Source: Flavobacteriaceae bacterium
GTDB lineage: Bacteria; Bacteroidota; Bacteroidia; Flavobacteriales; Flavobacteriaceae
Direction of reading: 5' to 3'
NCBI GenBank assembly: GCA_002709185.1
Contig: PAQB01000031.1
Span: forward strand, 1-20,671
Length of the DNA stretch: 20,671 bases
This document shows positions 16,307 to 20,671 of the stretch, piece by piece. Position numbers and translations under genes: made by a program. How positions within the stretch are numbered: position 1 is the first letter of the stretch; each line of letters begins with the position of its first letter. The notes beneath the pieces are model-generated. The model saw only the letters and a list, made by a program, of their open reading frames with translations. It made no database searches and was not told where the DNA came from.

Positions 16307-17206
16307 TTACAAATCTTTAACTAAATCTTCAATATTTTCATAGAGCCTTACTTTATTTGGAATATTTTTTTGGTCAATGTTGGCAGTCCTTCGGCCCATA
16401 AATTTAGCTCTGTTGTTTGAATTTTCTAAGTAAGTTTCTGCAAACTTTTTTAGGTATTCCCCTACATCATTAGTACTTGGTTTAACAGTAAAATAAGAGA
16501 TGTAAGTGATGTCCTCATACAATTCATTGACATACCTCAAATCATTTAATGGAATGCTTTCACCTAAGAATATACTGTGGAATCCATGGCTTAGGATTTC
16601 GTAATTAATGAATTGTAGTCCTAAATCATGTGTTTCGTCTTTCGGTAAAAATAAAACCACTGTTTTATTACTTGGTTTTGGATTTAAACTTTGAAGTCTT
16701 TCAATGTGAACCAGTATTTTTTGTTTGATGTGCATGGTTAAAAAATGCTCATGGGACGGAGTTATGACATTAGTTTGCCATAGCATACCCAAGTCACATA
16801 ACAAAGGGATAAAAACCTCATAAAAAATCTCTCGAAAACTTTTCTCCTCCAACAATCGATTGTAGGTATTATAGAAAAGTGTTTGATCAAAATTAAGCAT
16901 CGATAATTTAAAAGCATTGATTGCTTGGCTTTCACTTTTTCCCATAAATGCGAGTTCACGAGTTTTTGGAGCCAGTTCAGAGGCTTTTAACGCAGCAATT
17001 TTTGAAATTTTCAAACCATTGTTATTCAAAAAGCTGATGTTTAGCAGTTTTTTGAGGTTTTCTAAATCATAATGCCTGATGTTTGTGTCAGTGCGTTTCG
17101 GACTTAATAAATTGTAGCGTTTTTCCCATATTCTGATGGTATGGGCTTTAATTCCGGAAATATTTTCCATGTCTTTAATGCTAAAGACGGCTTCAGTAGT
17201 GTTCAT
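16307..17206 (-). CDS. MerR-family regulator with CarH-like cobalamin-binding domain (putative B12 light sensor)
   Basis: A 299-residue regulator. Residues 8-55 are a MerR-type winged helix (FSIKDMENISGIKAHTIRIW, EKRYNLLSPKR, RHYDLENLKKL). Residues about 95-165 form a helical region that corresponds to the B12-capping bundle of CarH and contain Trp143, nine residues, then Glu153-His154: the Wx9EH signature that caps adenosylcobalamin. Residues about 180-260 look like a B12-binding Rossmann fold with ExHxxG as E191-T-H193-D-L-G196; His193 would be the lower axial ligand. FLGESIPLNDL (213-223) follows. In Thermus and Myxococcus, CarH represses carotenoid genes in the dark and releases DNA when light cleaves the Co-C bond. 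Here it heads the carotenoid operon, so it probably autoregulates along with crtI-crtB-crtZ-crtY. Cofactor binding is inferred from motifs only. Confidence 0.88.
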   Translation of the reverse strand: MNTTEAVFSIKDMENISGIKAHTIRIWEKRYNLLSPKRTDTNIRHYDLENLKKLLNISFLNNNGLKISKIAALKASELAPKTRELAFMGKSESQAINAFKLSMLNFDQTLFYNTYNRLLEEKSFREIFYEVFIPLLCDLGMLWQTNVITPSHEHFLTMHIKQKILVHIERLQSLNPKPSNKTVVLFLPKDETHDLGLQFINYEILSHGFHSIFLGESIPLNDLRYVNELYEDITYISYFTVKPSTNDVGEYLKKFAETYLENSNNRAKFMGRRTANIDQKNIPNKVRLYENIEDLVKDL

Positions 17207-17229
17207 TTTTATGATAAATTTGGGACTTG

Positions 17230-17260
17230 CAAATTACAAAAAAATCAACACAAAAATCAA
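17230..17260 (-). promoter_or_regulatory. Candidate promoter/operator of the carotenoid operon
   Basis: On the minus strand TTG (complement of 17258-17260), 21 bases, then TAATTTG (complement of 17230-17236) approximates the Bacteroidota promoter but is one base short in the -7 box. An imperfect palindrome TTGnAAnTTnCAA at 17227-17239 covers the -7 box. That is where a MerR/CarH-type repressor could bind. The start ATG of the regulator is at 17206. Confidence 0.35.
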
Positions 17261-17275
17261 GATTTTAAAATAATG

Positions 17276-17360
17276 TGCGCACGAGAAGACTCGAACTTCC
17301 ACGGGAATAATTCCCACTAGCCCCTCAAGCTAGCGCGTCTACCAATTCCGCCACGTGCGC
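17276..17360 (-). tRNA. tRNA-Leu (anticodon GAG)
   Basis: Read on the minus strand the gene begins GCGCACGTGGCGGAATTGG and ends CGTGCGC plus discriminator A. The seven-base acceptor stem pairs perfectly. The D-arm has GGTAGACGCG. The anticodon stem CTAGC/GCTAG closes the loop TTGAGGG, so the anticodon is GAG. A long variable arm (GGGAATTATTCCC) marks a class II tRNA, as in Leu. The T-arm is GTTCGAGTC. The CCA end is not encoded. It lies 45 bases downstream of tRNA-Lys. Confidence 0.93.
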
Positions 17361-17376
17361 ATTTGATTTTGAAGAA

Positions 17377-17404
17377 AAAAAGTTAAGACCAGGCTTAACT
17401 TTTT
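17377..17404 (-). terminator. Hairpin terminator between tRNA-Lys and tRNA-Leu
   Basis: Perfect 11-bp inverted repeat AAAAAGTTAAG / CTTAACTTTTT with a six-base loop, at 17377-17387 and 17394-17404. On the minus strand the stem is followed by a run of seven T, directly after the tRNA-Lys gene. It has the form of an intrinsic terminator, although the stem is A+T rich. Confidence 0.55.
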
Positions 17405-17405
17405 G

Positions 17406-17478
17406 TGACTTGGCTGGGGCTCGAACCCAGGACCCTCTCCTTAAAAGGGAGATGCTCTACCAACTGAGCTACCAAGTC
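17406..17478 (-). tRNA. tRNA-Lys (anticodon TTT)
   Basis: On the minus strand the 73-base gene starts GACTTGGTAGCTCAGTTGG and ends CCAAGTC with discriminator A. Acceptor stem GACTTGG/CCAAGTC pairs fully. The anticodon stem TCTCC/GGAGA closes the loop CTTTTAA, giving anticodon TTT. The T-arm GGTTCGAGCC is standard. CCA is not encoded. A consensus promoter lies 26 bases upstream and a hairpin follows immediately. Confidence 0.95.
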
Positions 17479-17503
17479 ATTGTGATGTATATAATAGCGG
17501 GTG

Positions 17504-17533
17504 CAAAGATAAAGTCTTTAATTAATAATACAA
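17504..17533 (-). promoter_or_regulatory. Promoter of the tRNA genes (TTG-N19-TATCTTTG)
   Basis: On the minus strand TTG (complement of 17531-17533), exactly 19 bases, then TATCTTTG (complement of 17504-17511). It is a perfect Bacteroidota consensus promoter. Transcription would start near 17498, about 20 bases before tRNA-Lys. Confidence 0.7.
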
Positions 17534-17605
17534 TGTTTTTCTTTCAATATTTTTTTGTTTTTTTGTTGTACTATTTGGCTGCGTTTAAATAATTAAAAAT
17601 TGTGT

Positions 17606-18124
17606 ATGATTGTTGTTCTTCTAGGGTATATGGGTTCTGGTAAATCGTCTGTTGGAAGACCGCTGGCAAAGCTATTGAACTGTCCATTTATAGACCTTGA
17701 TTGTTATATTGAAAGTCAACAGGCGTCTTCCATCTCTAATTTATTTGAAACCAAAGGTGCGCTTGAATTCCGTGAAATTGAAAGTAAGGCTGTATTTGAA
17801 ATTTGCAACGCTCATTCTAGCTTAGTTTTGGCCTTGGGTGGGGGTACACCTTGCTATGGAGACACACTTCCGTATTTATTGAGTCATTCCAACATCACCA
17901 CTGTGTACCTAAAAGCCTCAGTAAAATCCTTGACCGAGCGCTTGATTATTGAAAAATATAATCGCCCCTTAATTGCTAATATTCCCGACGATAAACTTTC
18001 AGAGTTTATTGCTAAACATCTTTTTGAACGTTCTGCTTTTTACAGCCAAGCTGAATTCACTGTGGATGTCAGCGCCATGCAAATTGATCAAATTGTTCAA
18101 GAAATTAACAGTGCCCTAAATTAG
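17606..18124 (+). CDS. aroK: Shikimate kinase
   Basis: Cytosolic kinase that phosphorylates shikimate at the 3-hydroxyl with ATP, in the chorismate pathway to aromatic amino acids. From the ATG at 17606 there are 172 residues, the normal size. Visible are the Walker A loop GYMGSGKSS (7-15), the substrate-binding Asp in FIDLD (28-32), EFREIES (54-60) with the shikimate-binding Arg, the GGGTP loop (78-82), and the lid-region arginine in KYNRPL (118-123). An in-frame TTG at 17600 would add only two residues; the ATG is the more natural start. It stands alone on the plus strand, divergent from the tRNA genes. Its 3' end overlaps the convergent phosphoribosyltransferase gene by nine bases. The upstream 127 bases hold only a loose promoter match (TACTATTTG). 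Confidence 0.95.
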   Translation: MIVVLLGYMGSGKSSVGRPLAKLLNCPFIDLDCYIESQQASSISNLFETKGALEFREIESKAVFEICNAHSSLVLALGGGTPCYGDTLPYLLSHSNITTVYLKASVKSLTERLIIEKYNRPLIANIPDDKLSEFIAKHLFERSAFYSQAEFTVDVSAMQIDQIVQEINSALN

Positions 18125-18619
18125 CACAACTTTGGCGTTGTTATCTTTGAAGATCACATCGACATGTTCATTGAGTGACGTTGACAATGAAATGCCTTTG
18201 AAGTCTGCTTTAACGGGGTATTTTTTGTGGTTTCTGTTCACCAGAACGGCAGTTTTAAATTGTTTTAGAGGGGTTTCCAAAAAGTGTTTAACACCATAAA
18301 TAAGCGTGGTGCCAGAATGTAAAACATCGTCAATTAATACCAAGGACTTCTCGGCGTATTGTTCTGGACCCAAAGATGTTTCAACAACACTGTAAGGGTT
18401 TTTTTTATTTATTTTCACCGAACATAAAGTTCCTTTGATTTCAGAAATCTCTTCTATTTTTTTTTTGATTTTTTCAGCAAGAATGTAACCATTGCTTTGA
18501 ATGCCTGCTAGAATCACTTCATTTTCATCCACATTTGATTCGTAAATTTGATAGGCAATCCTACGAATTTTATGGTTGATTTCTTCATTGTTAAGAATGC
18601 AATTTTGTGATAAAGCCAT
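18116..18619 (-). CDS. PyrR-like phosphoribosyltransferase
   Basis: A 167-residue type I phosphoribosyltransferase fold. The PRPP-binding signature LVLIDDVLHSGTT (93-105) is complete, and an upstream AGIQSNGYILAEKI stretch (38-51) forms the pyrophosphate-loop region. The layout and length fit the PyrR family, which in Firmicutes binds pyr mRNA and has weak uracil phosphoribosyltransferase activity. Most Bacteroidota homologues are uncharacterised, so the substrate is uncertain. A -7 box TATATTTG lies at 18634-18641 on the minus strand, but no TTG is found at the expected -33 spacing. The 3' end overlaps aroK tail to tail by nine bases, and the S4 gene ends 46 bases upstream in the same direction, so co-transcription with that gene is possible. 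Confidence 0.85.
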   Translation of the reverse strand: MALSQNCILNNEEINHKIRRIAYQIYESNVDENEVILAGIQSNGYILAEKIKKKIEEISEIKGTLCSVKINKKNPYSVVETSLGPEQYAEKSLVLIDDVLHSGTTLIYGVKHFLETPLKQFKTAVLVNRNHKKYPVKADFKGISLSTSLNEHVDVIFKDNNAKVVLI

Positions 18620-18665
18620 TAGGATATTTTTTTCAAATATAAAAAAGACATTTTACAGTAGTTGT

Positions 18666-19040
18666 TTAATTGTCATCAAAATCTAAATAATCTTCAATAT
18701 CTCTTCTACTTTTTTTAGTAGGACGCCCTTCCCCTTTAGCTCTATAATAATCTTTAGAATATTTCAAAAGTTCTTGGGCATCAAATTCAGACTTGGGCGT
18801 GGTATCAATTCTGTAAATATCAACCAATTTAGCACCCATTCTGCTTTTAGGTAATTCTAGAATGGTTAATTGGTAGTTGACTTGATTTATTCTGACCGTT
18901 ATTTTTTCAGTAGGATAAACTTCCCGACTCGGCTTCACCACTTGATCATTGACTTTAACCTTGCCTTTTTTACAAGCATTTGTTGCCAAACTTCGCGTTT
19001 TAAAATAGCGAACACACCATAAAAACTTATCGATTCTCAT
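18666..19040 (-). CDS. RNA-binding S4 domain protein, Hsp15-like
   Basis: A 124-residue basic protein. Residues 1-60 are an S4 RNA-binding domain: MRIDKFLWCVRYFKTRS, ATNACKKGKVKVND, then KPSREV. The strand NQVNYQLTILELPKSRMGA follows, and the tail is lysine/arginine rich (RAKGEGRPTKKSRRD) ending in acidic LDFDDN. This is the arrangement of E. coli Hsp15 (HslR), which rescues stalled 50S subunits carrying nascent chains. The gene lies before the PyrR-like gene on the minus strand and diverges from the FKBP lipoprotein gene across 75 bases. A -7-like TATTTTTG (19071-19078) is present on its side without a well-spaced -33. Confidence 0.9.
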   Translation of the reverse strand: MRIDKFLWCVRYFKTRSLATNACKKGKVKVNDQVVKPSREVYPTEKITVRINQVNYQLTILELPKSRMGAKLVDIYRIDTTPKSEFDAQELLKYSKDYYRAKGEGRPTKKSRRDIEDYLDFDDN

Positions 19041-19115
19041 TTTTTATTAAAAGCCTGTAATTGTTTTCTACAAAAATACTATAAAATTGTATCTTGCAGC
19101 TCCAAATACATCATT

Positions 19116-20144
19116 ATGAAAATTAAATTTTACGCTTTTCTTTTGCTCATTTTTTCTTCAGTTATCTATACTTGTGAGAAAGAAGAAACGCAAGCTGAAG
19201 CGATTCCGCCAAGGGATCGTGCAGAGCAACAGTTGAGCGACATGGATACCCTACAAAATTATTTAAACAATCATTATTTTAATTCTGGCGCTCTAGAGGC
19301 TCTATCTTCTTATCCTCAAATCTCAGACATTGAAATTACAGAACTCCTTGAAGGTGAAACACTTCCTCCCGACACCACTTTATTGATTGATGCAGTAGAA
19401 GAAAAACAAACCGTTTTCGAGGGGGTTGATTATAGTTATTATATTTTGACCATCGAACAGGGGCAAGGCGAGAGTCCACATTTTACAGATCAAGTTCGGG
19501 TCAATTATGAGGGCTTTTTAACCAATAATACTTCTTTTGATGCATCCATATCTCCATTAGATTTTGATTTGGCTAATGTAATCACTGGATGGAATCGTGT
19601 TTTTCCCCAATTTAAAACATCAGATGCTTATGTGACCAATAGCGATGGGACCGTGCGTTTTGACAACTATGGTATTGGTGTCATGTTCTTGCCTTCAGGA
19701 TTGGCTTATTTCAACGTTGCTACACCTGGGATCTCTAGCTATTCATGTTTGATTTTTAAATTTGAATTACAACAATATAAAGTCATGGATCATGACAATG
19801 ATTACATCCCCAGTTATATGGAAGATTTGGATGCTGATATGGATATCTACAATGACGATACAGATGCTGATTTAGTTAGTAATTTTTTAGACACGGATGA
19901 TGATGGAGATGGTTTTAGCACCTTTAGAGAAGTCATTGCTCTTGATTTAACGGATACCAGTCTTGAAGGGTTGAGCGCTCAAATGCAAGTATTTGAACCT
20001 TTGGATTCAGATCAACTTTTCACCCCCTTGATTACTGCTGATGATGGTACTTTTTCAATCACACTCATCACACTTGAAGACACCAATGGTAATGGAATTC
20101 CCAATTATCTAGATGCCGATGATACAGGAACGCTTGACAACTAG
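19116..20144 (+). CDS. FKBP-type peptidyl-prolyl isomerase lipoprotein with DxDxDG calcium-type repeats
   Basis: A 342-residue predicted lipoprotein. The signal peptide ends at SVIYTC with Cys20, followed by EKEET, which fits the X-K-(D/E)2-X surface-export signal known in Flavobacteriia. Residues about 105-221 resemble an FKBP domain: YILTIEQGQGESPHF, VRVNYEGFLTNNTSFDAS, an active-site Trp in ITGWN (156-160), VMFLPSGLAYFN (189-200) and the closing strand LIFKFELQQY. The tail from 225 holds aspartate-rich segments DHDNDYIPSY, DTDDDGDGFSTF and DTNGNGIPNYLD, which look like thrombospondin type 3 or EF-hand-like calcium loops. No partner gene is adjacent. Similar FKBP lipoproteins are linked to gliding machinery in flavobacteria (for example GldI), but this one need not be. 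A strong terminator follows. Confidence 0.82.
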   Translation: MKIKFYAFLLLIFSSVIYTCEKEETQAEAIPPRDRAEQQLSDMDTLQNYLNNHYFNSGALEALSSYPQISDIEITELLEGETLPPDTTLLIDAVEEKQTVFEGVDYSYYILTIEQGQGESPHFTDQVRVNYEGFLTNNTSFDASISPLDFDLANVITGWNRVFPQFKTSDAYVTNSDGTVRFDNYGIGVMFLPSGLAYFNVATPGISSYSCLIFKFELQQYKVMDHDNDYIPSYMEDLDADMDIYNDDTDADLVSNFLDTDDDGDGFSTFREVIALDLTDTSLEGLSAQMQVFEPLDSDQLFTPLITADDGTFSITLITLEDTNGNGIPNYLDADDTGTLDN

Positions 20145-20160
20145 AATTGGTATAGAACAA

Positions 20161-20186
20161 AAAAAGCAGGCTTATGCCTGCTTTTT
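20161..20186. terminator. Bidirectional intrinsic terminator
   Basis: Perfect inverted repeat AAAAAGCAGGC, loop TTAT, GCCTGCTTTTT, continuing in a T run to 20188. The GC-rich stem core, short loop and T tracts on both strands suit termination of both convergent genes: the FKBP lipoprotein (stop 20144) and the transketolase subunit (stop 20207). Confidence 0.85.
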
Positions 20187-20206
20187 TTGTTTTTAAAGAT
20201 TAGCGG

Positions 20207-20671
20207 CTATTTTCTGGCAATGACTTTTTGTGCTTTTTGGACAATGGTCGCGCTGTCCAACCCGTATTTTTCCATCAATTGCGCAGGAGTTCCAGATTCT
20301 CCAAAAGTGTCATTGGTGGCAACAAATTCCTGGGGAGCTGGTGTGTTAAGTCCCAAGACTCTAGCAACACTTTCACCTAATCCACCATAATAATTGTGTT
20401 CTTCTGCCGTAACCACACAGCCTGTTTTTGCGACCGATTTTAAAATTGCAGTTTCATCCAAAGGTTTGATGGTGTGAATGTTGATGACTTCTGCCGAAAT
20501 TCCTTTGGCTTCCAATACTTTTGAGGCTTCTAATGCCTCCCAAACTAAATGGCCGGTAGCCACAATGGTCACATCAGTCCCTTCAGTCAGTTGAATGGCT
20601 TTTCCTATTTCAAACACTTGATTTTCAGGGGTGAAAATTGGAACAGAGGGGCGCCCAAATCGTAAGTATAC
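20207..20671 (-). CDS. Transketolase-family protein, C-terminal part (cut by the right edge)
   Basis: The frame is open to the right edge; the visible 154 residues start VYLRFGRPSVPIF and end VIARK. This is the C-terminal transketolase domain: RFGRPSVP, FTPENQVFEIGKA, TIVATGHLVWEALEAS, IKPLD, the conserved TAEEHNYYGGLGESVA, and GLNTPAPQEF. In many Bacteroidota transketolase is encoded as two genes, with this C-terminal subunit following an N-terminal TPP-binding one; the 5' neighbour is outside the window. Sugar-phosphate carbon transfer in the pentose phosphate pathway is the expected role. The TPP-binding part and its pyrimidine-contact residues cannot be seen. The gene ends just inside a bidirectional terminator. 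Confidence 0.88.
   Translation of the reverse strand, partial: VYLRFGRPSVPIFTPENQVFEIGKAIQLTEGTDVTIVATGHLVWEALEASKVLEAKGISAEVINIHTIKPLDETAILKSVAKTGCVVTAEEHNYYGGLGESVARVLGLNTPAPQEFVATNDTFGESGTPAQLMEKYGLDSATIVQKAQKVIARK

Noticed and set aside
17207..17275. Hairpin downstream of tRNA-Leu (AAAATCAAGATTTT)
   Set aside because: The stem is pure A+T except one pair and the loop is too small; not a credible terminator.
17410..17592. Short plus-strand open frame starting inside tRNA-Lys
   Set aside because: Its first third is the complement of the tRNA gene and the rest is low-complexity hydrophobic translation of A+T-rich spacer.
1..20671. CRISPR arrays, insertion sequences, prophage, toxin-antitoxin or defence genes
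   Set aside because: No spaced direct repeats, transposase motifs, terminal inverted repeats or defence-family proteins were seen; all genes are ordinary chromosomal functions.

Overview
The window looks like chromosomal DNA from a marine-type member of the Flavobacteriaceae (Bacteroidota). Several things point that way: low G+C; densely packed genes; TonB receptor and HmuY proteins; many lipoproteins; a zeaxanthin-type carotenoid operon; and promoters of the Bacteroidota form TTG-N19-TAnnTTTG. Shine-Dalgarno sequences are mostly absent. There are no insertion sequences, CRISPR arrays, rRNA genes or phage genes. Both window edges cut through genes. No gap between genes exceeds 130 bases.

Region 1 (1-5222, + strand) is an iron/heme uptake operon. 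It holds the last codons of an unidentified gene, a FecA-like TonB-dependent receptor with an N-terminal carboxypeptidase-like domain, a second TonB-dependent receptor, and a HmuY-type lipoprotein that probably captures heme at the surface. Region 2 (5223-11991, + strand) has guaB (IMP dehydrogenase), three SurA/parvulin-type envelope folding factors (a two-rotamase protein, a lipoprotein without an obvious rotamase domain, and a SurA homologue), and an orphan MoxR ATPase. The folding factors plausibly serve outer-membrane barrels such as the receptors upstream.

Region 3 (12037-17206, - strand) begins with a lipoprotein carrying a spondin-N domain. Next, in transcription order, comes a carotenoid operon: a MerR regulator with a CarH-like cobalamin-binding domain, then crtI, crtB, crtZ and a fused CrtYcd-type lycopene cyclase. 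The set would take geranylgeranyl diphosphate to zeaxanthin. The regulator keeps the Wx9EH and ExHxxG signatures of B12-dependent photoreceptors, so light control of the operon through adenosylcobalamin is a testable prediction.

Region 4 (17276-20671) has tRNA-Leu(GAG) and tRNA-Lys(UUU) on the - strand, separated by a terminator-like hairpin. It continues with shikimate kinase (+), a PyrR-like phosphoribosyltransferase (-), an Hsp15-like S4 RNA-binding protein (-), and an FKBP-type lipoprotein with DxDxDG repeats (+). A strong hairpin terminator follows, then the C-terminal part of a transketolase-family subunit (-) that runs off the right edge.

No wholly unknown multi-gene system is evident. 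The most rewarding targets are the B12-type regulator of the carotenoid operon and its putative operator, the inverted repeat abutting the guaB start codon, and the surface-type FKBP lipoprotein.
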